Shown in pieces: positions 19,048-30,171 of a stretch of 64,000 bases of DNA (position 1 is the stretch's first letter; each line of letters starts with the position of its first letter). Position numbers and translations under genes: made by a program. Source of the stretch: [Borrelia] finlandensis (GTDB lineage: Bacteria; Spirochaetota; Spirochaetia; Borreliales; Borreliaceae); assembly GCF_000181875.2 (NCBI RefSeq), contig NZ_ABJZ02000002.1, forward strand, positions 62,001 through 126,000. The letters run 5' to 3'. The notes under the pieces are model-generated. The model was not told the origin of the DNA. It saw only the letters and a program-made list of their open reading frames with translations, and did not search any database.

Positions 19048-20271
19048 ATGAAAATAGGTATTAGTGATATTAGAATTTTTTTACCTTTAAATTATTTAGA
19101 TTTTTCTGTTCTTTTGGAAAATCCTTTATATTCTTCTAATGAAGTTTTTTTAAAAAAAATCAATAGAGCAATAGATGCAACCTTGCAAAAAGGTTTTAGG
19201 TTTACCAGTCCTAATGAGGATAGTGTAACCATGGCAAGTTCGGCTGTTAAGCTTATTTTTGACAACAATAATCTTGATTTAAGCAAAATTAGAATGCTTT
19301 TGGGTGGAACTGAGACAGGCGTTGATCATTCAAAGGCCATTTCTTCTTATGTTTTTGGAGCTTTAAAGCAATCTGGTATTTGTCTGGGAAATAATTTTCT
19401 AACTTTTCAGGTTCAACATGCGTGTGCTGGTGCTGCTATGTCTTTGCACACTGTGGCAAGTGTTTTAAGCCATTCCAATAATTCTGAATACGGCATAGTT
19501 TTTTCTTCAGATATTGCGCATTATAGCAATCTTACTACGGCTGAGATTACCCAAGGAGCCGGCGCAACTGCAATTTTGATTGAAAAAAATCCAAAGCTAC
19601 TTTCGATCAATTTATCTGAATTTGGAGTTTATACCGATGATGTTGACGATTTTTTTAGGCCTTTTGGAAGTGTTGAGGCTAAGGTGCGAGGTCAGTATTC
19701 AGTTGAATGTTACAATAATGCAAACGAAAATGCTTTAAGAGATTTTGCTTTCAAAAAGCAACTTAGTATGAAAGATTTATTTTCTAATTATAGGTTTGTT
19801 TTGCATGTTCCTTTTGCTAAAATGCCAATAGATTCAATGCATTATATTTTGAAAAAATATTATAGTGATGACGAATCTGTTAGAAATGCTTATTTAGAAT
19901 CAATAGATTTTTACGATGGAGTTGAAGCTGCTATGGAAGTGGGGAATTTGTATACAGGTTCAATTTTTTTGTCTTTAGCATTTTATTTAAAAAGAGTATT
20001 TTCCAAGAAAGATATTACAGGGGAAAAGATATTGTTTTGTTCTTATGGATCTGGCAATATTATGATTATTTATGAACTTACCATCGAAAAGAGTGCTTTT
20101 GATGTTATTAAATTATGGGATCTTGAAGGTCTTATAAAAAATAGAAATAATGCAAATTTTGAAGAATATAAAGATTTTTTTCAAAATAAAATAGTTCCTG
20201 GTGAATCCAGGGGATTTTATTTAAAAGAACTAAGGAATGATGGATACCGAGTTTATGGGTATCGAGCCTAA
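19048..20271 (+). CDS. mvaS: Hydroxymethylglutaryl-CoA synthase
   Basis: Condenses acetyl-CoA with acetoacetyl-CoA to HMG-CoA, the first committed step of the mevalonate pathway. The 407-residue protein has the catalytic Cys126 in QHACAGAA, the general-base Glu region NEDSVTMA (E58) and the catalytic His253 in VLHVPFAKM. It is the first gene of a six-gene operon. No acetoacetyl-CoA thiolase is nearby, so that substrate must come from a gene outside the window. The next gene begins inside its 3' end. Confidence 0.95.
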   Translation: MKIGISDIRIFLPLNYLDFSVLLENPLYSSNEVFLKKINRAIDATLQKGFRFTSPNEDSVTMASSAVKLIFDNNNLDLSKIRMLLGGTETGVDHSKAISSYVFGALKQSGICLGNNFLTFQVQHACAGAAMSLHTVASVLSHSNNSEYGIVFSSDIAHYSNLTTAEITQGAGATAILIEKNPKLLSINLSEFGVYTDDVDDFFRPFGSVEAKVRGQYSVECYNNANENALRDFAFKKQLSMKDLFSNYRFVLHVPFAKMPIDSMHYILKKYYSDDESVRNAYLESIDFYDGVEAAMEVGNLYTGSIFLSLAFYLKRVFSKKDITGEKILFCSYGSGNIMIIYELTIEKSAFDVIKLWDLEGLIKNRNNANFEEYKDFFQNKIVPGESRGFYLKELRNDGYRVYGYRA

Positions 20272-21319
20272 TATATTAGAAAATAAAAAAAGGCATATTG
20301 AGATTTGTTTAAATAAAAACGATGTTAAAAGTGGCTGTAATTTCTTAAAGTTTATTAAGCTAAAACACAATGCTCTTAGTGATTTTAATTTTTCCGAGAT
20401 AAACATAAAAGAAGAGATATTTGGATACAATATTAGCATGCCCGTTTTTATTTCTTCCATGACAGGAGGCAGTAAAGAGGGGAATGACTTTAATAAATCT
20501 TTAGTTAGAATTGCAAATGATTTAAAAATTCCTATGGGTTTAGGTTCTTTTAAGCTTTTGTTTAAGTATCCCGAGTACATAAGAGACTTTGCTCTTAAAA
20601 GGTATGCTCATAATATTCCTTTGTTTGCTAATATTAGTGCTGTTCAGATTGTTGAGTTTGGTATTTCTAAAATAGCTGAAATGATTAAAAGATTAGAAGT
20701 TGATGCAATTATTGTTCATCTTAATGCAGGACAAGAATTGATGAATGTTAATGGAGACAGAAATTTTAAAGGAATAAGAGAGTCAATAGCTAAATTGTCA
20801 GACTTTTTAAGTGTTCCATTGATTGTCAAAGAGACAGGTTTTGGAATTTCGCCAAAAGACGTTAAGGAATTGTTTAGCCTTGGCGTTTCTTATGTTGATC
20901 TTGCAGGGAGTGGTGGAACTAATTGGATTTTAGTAGAAGGCATGAAGAGTCATAATCTAAACATTGCATCTTGTTTTTCTGATTGGGGTATACCTTCGAT
21001 TTTTACTTTACTTAGTGTTGATGATTCTCTAAAGGCTAATATTTTTGCATCTGGTGGATATGAGACGGGCATGGATATTGCTAAAGGCATTGCCCTTGGA
21101 GCTAGGCTTATAGGTGTTGCAGCAGTTGTTCTTAGGGCTTTTTATAATTCAGGAGAAGATGCTGTATTTAGTCTTTTTTCTGATTATGAGCATGTTTTAA
21201 AAATGTCTATGTTTTTAAGTGGAAGCAAAAGTTTATCAGAGCTTAGAAATAATAAGTATTTTTTGAGTAGTTATTTGCTTGATGAACTTGGAGTCTTTAA
21301 GCAGTTTTATGGAACTTAG
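20255..21319 (+). CDS. fni: Type 2 isopentenyl-diphosphate isomerase
   Basis: FMN-dependent enzyme interconverting IPP and DMAPP. Motifs are SMTGGSKEG near residue 75, [18 protein letters not shown], and the phosphate/FMN loop ASGGYETG followed by IALGA. The usual GxGSQR-like segment reads GLGSFKLL here. Starts are uncertain: ATG 20237, 20240 or 20255. AAGGA at 20232 is too close to the first two and rather far from the third; I chose 20255 because it leaves the usual short N-terminus before RHIEI. A small stem (GATACC / GGTATC) places ATG 20255 in its loop. It overlaps mvaS by 17 bases. This spirochete uses the Gram-positive type of isomerase. Confidence 0.93.
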   Translation: MGIEPNILENKKRHIEICLNKNDVKSGCNFLKFIKLKHNALSDFNFSEINIKEEIFGYNISMPVFISSMTGGSKEGNDFNKSLVRIANDLKIPMGLGSFKLLFKYPEYIRDFALKRYAHNIPLFANISAVQIVEFGISKIAEMIKRLEVDAIIVHLNAGQELMNVNGDRNFKGIRESIAKLSDFLSVPLIVKETGFGISPKDVKELFSLGVSYVDLAGSGGTNWILVEGMKSHNLNIASCFSDWGIPSIFTLLSVDDSLKANIFASGGYETGMDIAKGIALGARLIGVAAVVLRAFYNSGEDAVFSLFSDYEHVLKMSMFLSGSKSLSELRNNKYFLSSYLLDELGVFKQFYGT

Positions 21320-22577
21320 TAAAAATTTTAGACATAAAAGCGTTTTAGAAAAAAGGCAAGAGATAAAAAGTTTTTTGGAATTATCTTATAAAGATTTTTT
21401 TTATAATAATGCCAATGAAGATTTTCTTTTTAATATGATAGAAAATTATATTGGATATTTATCTTTTCCTATTGGAATTGTAAAAAATTTGAAAATAAAT
21501 GGCAAATACTATTCTTTGCCAATTGCAACAGAAGAATCTTCTGTTGTTGCTGCTCTAAATTTTGCGGCAAAGATTCTTGAAAATGCTAATTTGAGGTATT
21601 CTTTGGATGAAGTGTTAGGAATTTCTCAAATTTATATAAAATCGGAAAAAGATTTAAGCAAAATTTTTGTTGGCCTTGGTGATAAAATTAAGACTTGGGT
21701 TGGTCCCCTTTTAACTAATATGAATCAAAGGGGGGGTGGATTTAGAAGGTTGTCAACTATGTACATTAAAGAGCTAGGTATTCAAAAATTAAATCTTTAT
21801 GTGGATACTTGTGATGCTATGGGTGCTAATTTGCTAAATTCAATTGCAGAGCGTGTAGCAGAATCTATTTTTTTAGAATTCGGATATGAGTGTGTTTTAA
21901 AAGTTTTAAGTAATGATATTAGTGAATTTACAGCCAAAGCTAGTTTTGTTTTAGATTTTAAGCATTTGCTACCGGGTAAAGAGGATTCTTGGAATTTGGC
22001 TAAAAAAATTGAACTTATTTCTAGTATAGGTTTTTACGAAGAGGAGCGAGCTGTTACTAATAATAAAGGCATTATGAATGGAATTACAGGGGTGTGTCTT
22101 GCAACTTTTAATGATACAAGAGCTCTTGAGGCTTCTGTCCATAAATTTGCTTCAAAAAGCGGTAAATATCTCCCTCTTAGTAAATTTTATACCACTGACA
22201 ATGCTTTAGTTGGAGAAATTGAAATTCCTTTGCAAGTTGGAACTAAAGGTGGGGTTATATCTTTTAGTGAAGCGTCAATTTTAAGTTTTAAAATTATGAA
22301 TGTAAATAGTAAGAGCGAATTTATTGGTGTTCTCTCTTGTGTTGGACTTGCTAGTAATTTTGCAGCATTAAGGGCTCTTGCATTTAATGGGATTCAAAAG
22401 GGGCACATGAGATTGCATGTTAATAAAATACTCTGCCTTTTAAAGACAAAATATAATATTTCTGATTTTGAAAAAGACAAATTATTATTGGAAATGGAAA
22501 GAATGAATATTTATTCTTTTGATTTTGCTTTTAAAATTTTGAAGAAAATAAGGTTAGAGAATGAAAATAAAGTGTAA
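21282..22577 (+). CDS. mvaA: Hydroxymethylglutaryl-CoA reductase, class II type
   Basis: Reduces HMG-CoA to mevalonate. The 431-residue protein looks like the soluble bacterial class II enzyme. [14 protein letters not shown] contains the catalytic Glu, [13 protein letters not shown] is the dinucleotide-binding signature, NNKGIMNGI the catalytic Lys, and GHMRLH the catalytic His. There is no membrane segment. ATG 21282 overlaps the fni end by 38 bases; ATG 21309 (422 residues) is a shorter option, and neither has a strong ribosome site. The N-terminal SLSSFMELS aligns by eye with class II enzymes, which favours the longer form. A run of seven G lies at 21730. Confidence 0.92.
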   Translation: MNLESLSSFMELSKNFRHKSVLEKRQEIKSFLELSYKDFFYNNANEDFLFNMIENYIGYLSFPIGIVKNLKINGKYYSLPIATEESSVVAALNFAAKILENANLRYSLDEVLGISQIYIKSEKDLSKIFVGLGDKIKTWVGPLLTNMNQRGGGFRRLSTMYIKELGIQKLNLYVDTCDAMGANLLNSIAERVAESIFLEFGYECVLKVLSNDISEFTAKASFVLDFKHLLPGKEDSWNLAKKIELISSIGFYEEERAVTNNKGIMNGITGVCLATFNDTRALEASVHKFASKSGKYLPLSKFYTTDNALVGEIEIPLQVGTKGGVISFSEASILSFKIMNVNSKSEFIGVLSCVGLASNFAALRALAFNGIQKGHMRLHVNKILCLLKTKYNISDFEKDKLLLEMERMNIYSFDFAFKILKKIRLENENKV

Positions 22578-23499
22578 AGTTCATGCAAGCTTGGCTTTAA
22601 TTAAATATTGGGGGAAGAAGGATATTTTTTTAAACATTCCAGCGACTTCCAGTCTTGCTGTTAGTGTTGACAAGTTTTATTCAATAAGTGAGCTTGAACT
22701 TTCAAATCGAGATGAAATAATTTTAAATTCAAAGCCAGTTATATTAAAAAATAGAGAAAAGGTATTTTTTGATTATGCAAGAAAAATTCTTAATGAACCA
22801 AATGTTAGATTTAAAATTAAAAGTAAAAACAATTTCCCGACAGCAGCGGGCCTTGCAAGTTCAAGTTCAGGCTTTGCTTCTATTGCTGCTTGTATTTTGA
22901 AATATTTTAATAAATATTCTTGTAATAGTGCATCTAATCTTGCAAGAGTGGGATCAGCTTCTGCGGCAAGGGCTATTTACGGGGGGTTTACTATTTTAAA
23001 AGAGGGTTCAAAAGAATCTTTTCAATTAAGAGATCAATCTTATTTTAATGATTTGCGAATAATATTTGCCATAATTGATAGTAATGAAAAAGAATTGTCT
23101 TCAAGAGCTGCAATGAATATTTGCAAACGGCATGAATTTTATTATGATGCTTGGATTGCCTCTAGTAAAAAGATTTTTAAAGACGCTTTATATTTTTTTT
23201 TAAAAAAAGATTTTATACATTTTGGAGCAACCATTGTAAAAAGTTATCAGAATATGTTTGCCTTAATGTTTGCATCTTCTATTTTTTATTTTAAAAATAG
23301 TACAATAGATTTAATTAGGTATGCTGCTGATTTGAGAAATGAGGGGATTTTTGTATTTGAGACAATGGATGCGGGCCCCCAAGTAAAGTTTCTTTGTTTG
23401 GAGGAAAATTTAAATACTATTTTAAAAGGACTTAAGCAAAATTTTACTGGCATTAATTTTATTGTTTCAAAGGTTGGGTGTGACTTAGAATGGATCTGA
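22561..23499 (+). CDS. mvaD: Diphosphomevalonate decarboxylase
   Basis: ATP-dependent decarboxylation of mevalonate diphosphate to IPP. This is a 312-residue GHMP-fold enzyme with the family N-terminus HASLALIKYWGKKD and the phosphate loop NFPTAAGLASSSSG near residue 90. The C-terminal MDAGPQVKFLC is the usual DAGPN region, here with Gln. The ATG lies 17 bases inside the end of mvaA. It produces the IPP needed for undecaprenyl phosphate and prenylated products. Confidence 0.94.
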   Translation: MKIKCKVHASLALIKYWGKKDIFLNIPATSSLAVSVDKFYSISELELSNRDEIILNSKPVILKNREKVFFDYARKILNEPNVRFKIKSKNNFPTAAGLASSSSGFASIAACILKYFNKYSCNSASNLARVGSASAARAIYGGFTILKEGSKESFQLRDQSYFNDLRIIFAIIDSNEKELSSRAAMNICKRHEFYYDAWIASSKKIFKDALYFFLKKDFIHFGATIVKSYQNMFALMFASSIFYFKNSTIDLIRYAADLRNEGIFVFETMDAGPQVKFLCLEENLNTILKGLKQNFTGINFIVSKVGCDLEWI

Positions 23500-24443
23500 T
23501 TAGTTTTTCTGTGCCCGGAAATTTACTTTTAATGGGGGAGTATGCTATTTTAGAGGAAAAGGGATTGGGGTTGGCAATTGCCATCAACAAGAGAGCATTT
23601 TTTTCTTTTAAAAAGAGCGATTCTTGGCGCTTTTTTAGTAAAAAGAAAGAAATAGACGATTTTTCTTTAATAGAAAATAGAAGCGATTTTGTTTTTAAAA
23701 TGTTTGCTTACTTGAGTCAAAATTGTTTTTTTAATCTAGGGAATTTTGCATATGATGTATATATTGATACAAGTAATTTTTTCTTTAATGATGGAACTAA
23801 AAAGGGATTTGGTTCAAGTGCTGTTGTTGCTATTGGCATAGCGTGTGGGCTTTTTTTGGTTCACAATGCTACCAATGTTGTTGAGAAAGGTGAAATTTTT
23901 AAATATTGCTTGGAAGCTTACAGGCATTCTCAAGGAGGAATAGGCAGTGGGTATGATATTGCTACTAGTATTTTTGGGGGTGTTATTGAGTTTGAAGGCG
24001 GCTTTAATCCTAAATGCAGGCAGCTGGGTGGTGTAGGGTTTAATAATTTTTATTTGATGCAGGGTTTGCAAGCAATTAAAACTACTACGTCTATTTGTGA
24101 ATACAATAAACATAGAGATTCTATTTTAGATTTTATATTGAAATGCAATTTGGAGATGAAAAAGCTTGTTTTAAATGTTAGCAATTCTAAATCCGCATTA
24201 ATTTCTAGTTTAAGAAGGGCTAAAGAATTGGGATTGGCAATTGGAGAGGCAATAGGAGTTTCGGCAGCTTTGCCTTCAAGTTTTGATTACCTTTTGGGTC
24301 AATGTGATTTGATTAAAGCTTTGGGAGCCGGAAATGAAACTTTTTTAGTTTATAGGCCCAATATTGAAGCTTTTGATTTGTCAAAGATTATTCCAATTGT
24401 TTTAGAGCATGAAGGCATTAAGTTTGAAAGCAATAAATGCTAA
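23490..24443 (+). CDS. mvaK2: Phosphomevalonate kinase
   Basis: Phosphorylates mevalonate 5-phosphate to the diphosphate. This 317-residue GHMP kinase has the N-terminal FSVPGNLLLMGEYAILE, the ATP loop KKGFGSSAVVAIG (about 110) and the third motif LGAGNETFLVY near the C-terminus (usually GAGGGD-like). It sits between mvaD and the mevalonate kinase, overlapping both (10 and 7 bases). Distinguishing it from mevalonate kinase rests on the GEYAILE start and the presence of a separate clear mevalonate kinase next to it. Confidence 0.9.
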   Translation: MDLISFSVPGNLLLMGEYAILEEKGLGLAIAINKRAFFSFKKSDSWRFFSKKKEIDDFSLIENRSDFVFKMFAYLSQNCFFNLGNFAYDVYIDTSNFFFNDGTKKGFGSSAVVAIGIACGLFLVHNATNVVEKGEIFKYCLEAYRHSQGGIGSGYDIATSIFGGVIEFEGGFNPKCRQLGGVGFNNFYLMQGLQAIKTTTSICEYNKHRDSILDFILKCNLEMKKLVLNVSNSKSALISSLRRAKELGLAIGEAIGVSAALPSSFDYLLGQCDLIKALGAGNETFLVYRPNIEAFDLSKIIPIVLEHEGIKFESNKC

Positions 24444-25330
24444 GAATAAGAAAGCCTGCTAAAATATTGTTTTTAGGCGAACATAGCGCTGTTTATGGGT
24501 TCCCAGTTATTGGAGCTACAGTTCCAATTTATATGGATCTGGTTTATAGTGCATCTAAAAATTGGAAATATTTAGGAAAACCCAGTACAAGATTAAATAG
24601 CCTTATAAGTTTTATTGTTTCAAATTATAACAAAGTTAATCCCATTGAGTTTGATATAATTTCTGGAATTCCTATTGGAGTTGGTCTTGGTTCTTCTGCT
24701 AGTCTTAGTTTATGCTTTGCAGAATATATTACAAGTCATTTTGAATATAAGGATTGTAGTAAAATTTTGTTGGCAAATCAAATTGAAAACATTTTTCATG
24801 GCAAATCTTCTGGAATGGATATTAGACTAATCGATCTTAATGGAACTTTTTATTTAGAGAAAAAAGAAGATGTTTTGCATTCAAAGAAAATAAAAGATTC
24901 TGGTTTTTATTTTTTAATAGGAGCAATAAAAAGAGATTTAACAACTAAAGAAATAGTTGTTAATTTAAAAAAACATCTATTATCCAATGCTGATTTATTT
25001 GTTTTTATTGAAAAGCTTGGCCTTGCCGTAAGCAATTCTTATGTTTCTTTTCAGAATAAGGATGTGTATTCTTTAGCTAATGAAATGAATGTTGCACAAT
25101 ATTGTTTAAAGTGTTTGGGGTTGTCTAATGATATTCTTGATTGGCTGATAAGTGAGGGGATCAAATTGGGCGCTCTTTCTGGTAAGTTAAGTGGTGCTGG
25201 CAAAGGAGGAGCATTTATTTTTCTTTTTGAAAGCCTAATAAAAGCTAATACTGTGCAAAAAGAATTAAATAATATGCTTAAAGATTCTAAAATAGATTTG
25301 CTTTTACAGCTAAAGGTAATTGAGACTTAG
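24437..25330 (+). CDS. mvk: Mevalonate kinase
   Basis: Phosphorylates mevalonate at C5. This 297-residue GHMP kinase begins RKPAKILFLGEHSAVYGFPVIG, has the ATP loop GIPIGVGLGSSASLSL (about 76) and the third motif LSGAGKGGAFIFL. It is the last gene of the operon. Its stop is 8 bp from the 3' end of a tRNA gene on the opposite strand, and no terminator stem is visible between them, so read-through would make antisense tRNA-Val. Confidence 0.93.
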   Translation: MLRIRKPAKILFLGEHSAVYGFPVIGATVPIYMDLVYSASKNWKYLGKPSTRLNSLISFIVSNYNKVNPIEFDIISGIPIGVGLGSSASLSLCFAEYITSHFEYKDCSKILLANQIENIFHGKSSGMDIRLIDLNGTFYLEKKEDVLHSKKIKDSGFYFLIGAIKRDLTTKEIVVNLKKHLLSNADLFVFIEKLGLAVSNSYVSFQNKDVYSLANEMNVAQYCLKCLGLSNDILDWLISEGIKLGALSGKLSGAGKGGAFIFLFESLIKANTVQKELNNMLKDSKIDLLLQLKVIET

Positions 25331-25338
25331 ATTATTTT

Positions 25339-25412
25339 TGGGCCCAGAGAGATTCGAACTCCCGACATCCTGCTTGTAAGGCAGGCGCTCTGACCAACTG
25401 AGCTATGAGCCC
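25339..25412 (-). tRNA. tRNA-Val (UAC anticodon)
   Basis: A 74-nt cloverleaf on the minus strand. The acceptor GGGCTCA pairs with TGGGCCC (one G-U), the anticodon stem CCTGC / GCAGG encloses CTTACAA with anticodon TAC, and the T-arm contains GTTCGAATC. The discriminator is A and no CCA is encoded. It lies downstream of and codirectional with the CAP-domain lipoprotein gene. Confidence 0.95.
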
Positions 25413-25455
25413 TTTTATTACTAATAAATAGTATACAGCATAAGCTTTAATGGTG

Positions 25456-25923
25456 TCAATTCTTATATTTTCTTTTTCCAAAAAGGACTACAAATATATC
25501 TATATTGTCAGCCGTTTTTAATCTATAGCCACCTATTTTATCGGTATCTGTATTAATAAGAGCTTCTTTGTGGCTTGGACTATTAAGCCATGCATTAACT
25601 ACTCTGTTAAGTTCAATTCCTGATGCCAGTATTTCTCTTGTTAAATTAAAGGATTGATCGTATTTATGTATTCTTTGCATTGGGGTTGTGCCAAAAAGGG
25701 TGTGAGTTATCGTTCTATTTTCTCCCAGTTTAATGGCATATTCTTTTGCAACTTTTTCAAGGGTATCATCTATTTCTAGATGGTTTAGATTTAAATTTTT
25801 TCTCAATTCAGCAATTTCTGAATATAGAGTTTTCATATCTTCTTTTGTATCTATTTTATTCATTGTACTTAAATTGCATGCTTGAGATAAAAACAGCGTA
25901 AAAATTAAAATCAATTGTTTCAT
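25456..25923 (-). CDS. CAP/SCP-domain lipoprotein
   Basis: Predicted lipoprotein of 155 residues. The N-terminus MKQLILIFTLFLSQAC ends in a lipidation Cys with the relaxed spirochete lipobox. The mature part is a compact CAP (SCP/PR1) domain: AKEYAIKLGENRTITHT gives the first His, ILASGIEL stands in the usual GENI region, and WLNSPSHKEALIN is the classic CAP signature with a second His. It lacks other domains. It matches the protein known in B. burgdorferi as BB0689, a surface lipoprotein with a solved structure but no clear function. It is divergent from napA. Confidence 0.88.
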   Translation of the reverse strand: MKQLILIFTLFLSQACNLSTMNKIDTKEDMKTLYSEIAELRKNLNLNHLEIDDTLEKVAKEYAIKLGENRTITHTLFGTTPMQRIHKYDQSFNLTREILASGIELNRVVNAWLNSPSHKEALINTDTDKIGGYRLKTADNIDIFVVLFGKRKYKN

Positions 25924-26007
25924 TAAATATCCTTTTTATTTATTATGGTATTAAAATTATAATTATATCTCATTATGTATTATAATAATTATATAAAGGA
26001 GATAGTT

Positions 26008-26544
26008 ATGGAAAAGTATTTAAGCTATATAAAAAAGGATGATTTAGAATCAATACAATTAAAATTACAGGAATTGTTAGCAAGTTTGCATATTTTTTAT
26101 TCTAATTTAAGAGGTATTCATTGGAATATAAAAGATACCAATTTCTTTGTTATTCACAAAAAAACTCAAAAACTTTATGAATATATTGAAAAAATTATTG
26201 ATATTGTTGCAGAACGATCAAGAATGCTTGGATATGATTCTGAATTTAGGTATTCTGAGTTTATGAAAAAATCCTTTATTAAGGAGCTTGATATTGAATC
26301 AACTTCTAATTTTTTGCCTTCAATGGAAAGCATTGTTTGCAGTCTTACTGAGATTTTGAAGAATATTTTTGGAATGAGAAAATTAATTGATACTGCTGGT
26401 GATTATGGTACTGCTAATATTATGGATGATATCATGAGTGATCTTGAGAAACATTTATGGATGCATAAGGCATTGCTTGAAAATTGTGGTTGTTTTTGTC
26501 ACGATGAGAATGAAAGCAAATGTTGCGAGTGTGATGCAAAATAG
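26008..26544 (+). CDS. napA: NapA/Dps-family ferritin-like protein with Cys-rich tail
   Basis: Mini-ferritin, 178 residues from the ATG at 26008 (AAGGAG 6 bp upstream; an in-frame ATG at 25975 is much less likely). The four-helix core has the Dps ferroxidase motif [14 protein letters not shown] near residue 38. It ends in an unusual tail with six Cys and a His (CGCFCH and CCECDAK), known in Borrelia (BicA) to bind metal, reportedly copper. In this iron-poor organism the protein is linked to oxidative and metal stress; it is also a human neutrophil-activating antigen. It stands alone between divergent BB0689-like and fusA2 genes. Confidence 0.93.
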   Translation: MEKYLSYIKKDDLESIQLKLQELLASLHIFYSNLRGIHWNIKDTNFFVIHKKTQKLYEYIEKIIDIVAERSRMLGYDSEFRYSEFMKKSFIKELDIESTSNFLPSMESIVCSLTEILKNIFGMRKLIDTAGDYGTANIMDDIMSDLEKHLWMHKALLENCGCFCHDENESKCCECDAK

Positions 26545-26614
26545 CAATTTTATTAAAAGGCTTAACTTGTGCTAATGAATTTATCTGCATTTAGGCTGTA
26601 GTAGTTGGGGATTT

Positions 26615-28624
26615 ATGGGTATTAGAAATATTGGAATTATGGCGCATATTGATGCTGGAAAAACTACTACCACAGAAAGAATTATTTATTATACTGGCAA
26701 AAGTCATAAAATGGGAGATGTAGATTCAGGAAGCACTATTACTGACTGGATGCCTCAAGAGCAAGAAAGAGGAATTACTATTAGTTCAGCTGCCATTACT
26801 TGCCATTGGAAGGATTGTCAAATAAACATTATTGATACTCCTGGGCATGTGGATTTTACAGCAGAAGTTGAAAGATCTCTTCGAGTTCTTGACGGGGGTA
26901 TTGTTATTTTTAGTGCTGTTGATGGAATTCAGGCCCAAACAGAAACTGTATGGAAACAGGCAGAAAAATACAAAATCCCACGACTTGCTTATGTTAATAA
27001 GATGGATAGAATAGGTGCTGATTTTTTTAAAGTTGTGGGAGATATTGAAAATAAATTTAAAACTATTCCTTTGGTTTTGCAAATTCCAATTGGAAATGAA
27101 AGCAATTTTGAAGGAGTAGTTGATATTATTTTAAATAAAGAGCTTCATTTTTCAATGGAAAATGGAATTCCAAAATTAACTTATAGTCAAATTAGAGAAG
27201 AATTTGTTGAAAGAGCAATTCTTTTTAAAAAAAAAATAATAGACATTCTTAGCCAATTTAGCGAAGAAATTACTCAATTATTTCTTGAAGATAAAGAGAT
27301 TGGTTTAGATATTATTAAAAGAGAGATTAGAAGAGGTACTATTTCTAGATTTATTATTCCTGTTTTAATGGGAACTAGTTTAAAAAATATTGGGATAGAA
27401 CCTTTGATTGATTCGGTTGTAGATTACTTGCCAAGTCCTTTTGAAAAAAGTTTTAGCGCTTTTTCTTTAGACACAAATAAAAAAATTTTAGTTGATCCTA
27501 ATGAAAATAAAAAATTGTCAGCCCTTGTTTTTAAAGTTCAATATTCAAGCGTGATTGCTTCTCATCTTTATTTTGTTAGAGTTTATTCTGGTGAGATTAA
27601 TCCTAATAAAAAAATTATCAATGCTTCAAATGGCAAGCGTGAAAAGTTTACAAAAATTTTTAGAGTTTTTTCAAATAAAAATGAACAAATAGATTTTGTA
27701 AAAACAGGCGATATTGGCGCTGTTTTGGGATTAAAGTTTTCTGTTACAGGAGATACTCTTGTTGAAGAGAATAATAATGTTTTACTTGAGTCTGTTATGT
27801 TTCCAGAGCCGGTTGTTTTAATGTCTGTTGAACCTGAAAGATCATCAGATGAGGCTAGGCTTAAGGAAATTTTTGAAATAATATCTAAAGAAGATCCTAC
27901 CTTTAGTTATTCTGAGAGTAAAGAAACAGGGCAATTAATTATATCTGGAATGGGTGAATTACATCTTGAGATTATTTTAACAAGAATTAAAGATGAATTT
28001 AATCTTAATGTTTATACAGGAAAACCTCAAGTAAGTTACAGAGAAAGTGCTGGCAAAATTGTAAAAGAAGTTTTTGAGTTTAACAATATTTTTGCTGGCA
28101 AAAATATTGATTTTAAAATTGGAATGATCATTAAACCTTTGTCGCGGAGTGCGGGAAATAAAATTGATTTTGAATGTGGCATTGAACCTGTAATTAAGTC
28201 TGCAATATTGAGGGGAATTACATCTGCATTTGTAAGTGGAATTTTTGGATATCCCATTATTGATGTTAATGTTAGTATTTTTTCTATTGTTTGTGGGGCC
28301 AATAAGATTAGCGAGAGTGCTTTTGAGTCAGTTTCAGGATTTGCTTTTCATAGTATTTTTCAAAAATCAGATCCTATTAGACTTGAGCCAATAATGTTAT
28401 TAGAAATTAGAACACCCATTGAGCATACAGGAGAAATTATTTCTACATTAAATGTTATGGGGGGTGTTATTCATTCAGTTAGCAATATTGGAGAGTATGA
28501 CTTGATAAAATCAGAGGCGGCGTTTGAAAAACTTTTTGGGTATGCTTCTATTTTGAGAAGTTCTACTAAAGGAAGGGGCAGTTTTACTATGGAATTTTCT
28601 TATTTTAAGGAAAAAGTAAGTTAA
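26615..28624 (+). CDS. fusA2: Elongation factor G homolog, recycling type (EF-G2)
   Basis: A 669-residue translational GTPase with all G motifs: [20 protein letters not shown] and NKMD, followed by EF-G domains II to V. It is divergent from canonical EF-G and about 25 residues shorter. From the literature the B. burgdorferi EF-G2 acts only in ribosome recycling with RRF, and not in translocation, which a separate EF-G1 performs. The ATG at 26615 has only a weak GGGG ribosome site. A 276-bp gap follows before badR. Confidence 0.9.
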   Translation: MGIRNIGIMAHIDAGKTTTTERIIYYTGKSHKMGDVDSGSTITDWMPQEQERGITISSAAITCHWKDCQINIIDTPGHVDFTAEVERSLRVLDGGIVIFSAVDGIQAQTETVWKQAEKYKIPRLAYVNKMDRIGADFFKVVGDIENKFKTIPLVLQIPIGNESNFEGVVDIILNKELHFSMENGIPKLTYSQIREEFVERAILFKKKIIDILSQFSEEITQLFLEDKEIGLDIIKREIRRGTISRFIIPVLMGTSLKNIGIEPLIDSVVDYLPSPFEKSFSAFSLDTNKKILVDPNENKKLSALVFKVQYSSVIASHLYFVRVYSGEINPNKKIINASNGKREKFTKIFRVFSNKNEQIDFVKTGDIGAVLGLKFSVTGDTLVEENNNVLLESVMFPEPVVLMSVEPERSSDEARLKEIFEIISKEDPTFSYSESKETGQLIISGMGELHLEIILTRIKDEFNLNVYTGKPQVSYRESAGKIVKEVFEFNNIFAGKNIDFKIGMIIKPLSRSAGNKIDFECGIEPVIKSAILRGITSAFVSGIFGYPIIDVNVSIFSIVCGANKISESAFESVSGFAFHSIFQKSDPIRLEPIMLLEIRTPIEHTGEIISTLNVMGGVIHSVSNIGEYDLIKSEAAFEKLFGYASILRSSTKGRGSFTMEFSYFKEKVS

Positions 28625-28838
28625 AGTTAGTGGTTTTTAAGGCAAAATGGCTTTTCTTGTGTTTATTATTTTTAAATCTAATTAATTTTATTGATGAGTT
28701 TTTATGTAAAAATGATTTTATTCCCTTTTTTGTTAAGCTTTAAGTTTTTGATATTTTATGAATGTTATATTATGATGTAAAATGTTTTTTAGCCTTATAA
28801 AGGCATGTTTGTCTTTTAAGAATAGATAAAATATTGTA

Positions 28839-28867
28839 TTGGTTTTTTTGATATGATATTTTATAAT
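28839..28867 (+). promoter_or_regulatory. Candidate promoter of badR, in a gene-free gap
   Basis: TTGGTT (28839-28844), 17 bp, then a perfect TATAAT (28862-28867), 34 bp before the start codon. The wider gap 28625-28900 has no ORF of note. It includes a short GCCTT / AAGGC stem at 28792-28804 without a clear U-run, and is otherwise very AT-rich. Confidence 0.45.
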
Positions 28868-28900
28868 ATTTTTTTATTTTAAAAATAAAGGAGGTGTATT

Positions 28901-30109
28901 ATGCAGGGTGAAAATATGGTTTCAATTAGAGGCGGAAATAGAAGAAAAATTCTTCTTAGTTTGAAAAATATGCAATATTCAAGAACAGACCTAGCTCGTA
29001 AGTTAAGCTTGACAAATGCTGCAGTTACTATTTTGACCAATCAAATGATAAAAGAAAATCTTTTGATTGAAGTTGGTTCTAGGGTGTCTGATGTTAAAAA
29101 ACATGGACGAAAAGAAATACTTCTCGATATTAATAAAGATTATGCGTATTCAATGGGAGTTATTATTTCTAGCAATTATTTTCAAATAGGTATTGCCAAT
29201 CTTAAATGCGAGGTTTTAATAAGCGAGACTCATTCTTTTGAGCCCCCAGTTAGCGCTTATGACATTTTAGAAAAAATAAAAGATCATATGATAGAAATTA
29301 TTTGGAAACATAATTTCTCAAGAGATAAGTTTATTGGCTTAGGCTTTAGTATTACAGGGTTAATAAAGGATAAAGAATTAGGCATTGTTAATGATAGTTA
29401 TGGATCGTGGATTGAAAAAGATGTTCCTGTTAAGAGAATACTTGAGGAATACTTTTCACTAACAGTTTATCTTGAAAGTTATGTTAAAAATTTATCTCTT
29501 GCTGAATTTATGGGTAAGAATATAGATAATATTATGTTTTTTGATTACACAGATACTGCTGAACTTTCGATTTGGTCAGGCGGCAATGTTTATCCTGGTT
29601 TTAATAATAAATCAGGTATGGTTAGTCACATGATAATTGATTATGAGGGAGAAAAAAATTGTCCAACTTGTGGTAATAAGGGTTGTGTCAATATGCTAAT
29701 ATCTAATTTTGCTTTGCAGAGATTGATTTCCAAAGAGTTTATGAATGGTGAGATTCCCGAGCTTTATGAAAAGTATGAGGGCAGATTGAAAAAGGTTACG
29801 ATATATGACATTTTTTCTCTTTATGAAAAATATGATTTTATAAATAAAATTATGCAAGATACTGTTAAATATTTGGCAATAATTATTATTAATATTCAAA
29901 GAATGCTTGATTTTAATTATTTAGTACTCTATGGTCAAAGTTTTAAATTAAAAGCTTTTTTTGATTTGTTGAAAGAAGAGATTAAAAAGCTTAATAAAGA
30001 GAATATAGTATTAAAGCTTAGTTCATTAGATACTGAAGTTTCTGTTGTTGGACCTGCTTCTAGTGTTATTTTTAATAAATTTTATTTGACTGGAGGAGAT
30101 ATTGATTAA
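28901..30109 (+). CDS. badR: BadR, ROK-family transcriptional regulator
   Basis: A 402-residue repressor with an N-terminal winged helix-turn-helix (about 20-62, RTDLARKLSLTNAAVTILTN) and a C-terminal ROK sugar-kinase-like domain. The zinc-site signature CPTCGNKGCVN lies near 252-262. The kinase residues look altered (an atypical phosphate loop FFDYTDTAELSIWSGG), as expected of a regulator. It has a very strong ribosome site, AAGGAGGTG. In B. burgdorferi this gene (older name xylR) encodes BadR, which represses rpoS and responds to host signals; that role is from the literature. ffh follows 62 bp later. Confidence 0.92.
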   Translation: MQGENMVSIRGGNRRKILLSLKNMQYSRTDLARKLSLTNAAVTILTNQMIKENLLIEVGSRVSDVKKHGRKEILLDINKDYAYSMGVIISSNYFQIGIANLKCEVLISETHSFEPPVSAYDILEKIKDHMIEIIWKHNFSRDKFIGLGFSITGLIKDKELGIVNDSYGSWIEKDVPVKRILEEYFSLTVYLESYVKNLSLAEFMGKNIDNIMFFDYTDTAELSIWSGGNVYPGFNNKSGMVSHMIIDYEGEKNCPTCGNKGCVNMLISNFALQRLISKEFMNGEIPELYEKYEGRLKKVTIYDIFSLYEKYDFINKIMQDTVKYLAIIIINIQRMLDFNYLVLYGQSFKLKAFFDLLKEEIKKLNKENIVLKLSSLDTEVSVVGPASSVIFNKFYLTGGDID

Positions 30110-30171
30110 TATTGCCTTTTTTTGTATCTTATATTTGACAAGATTATTTTTGAGAATAAGGGTTGTTTTTA

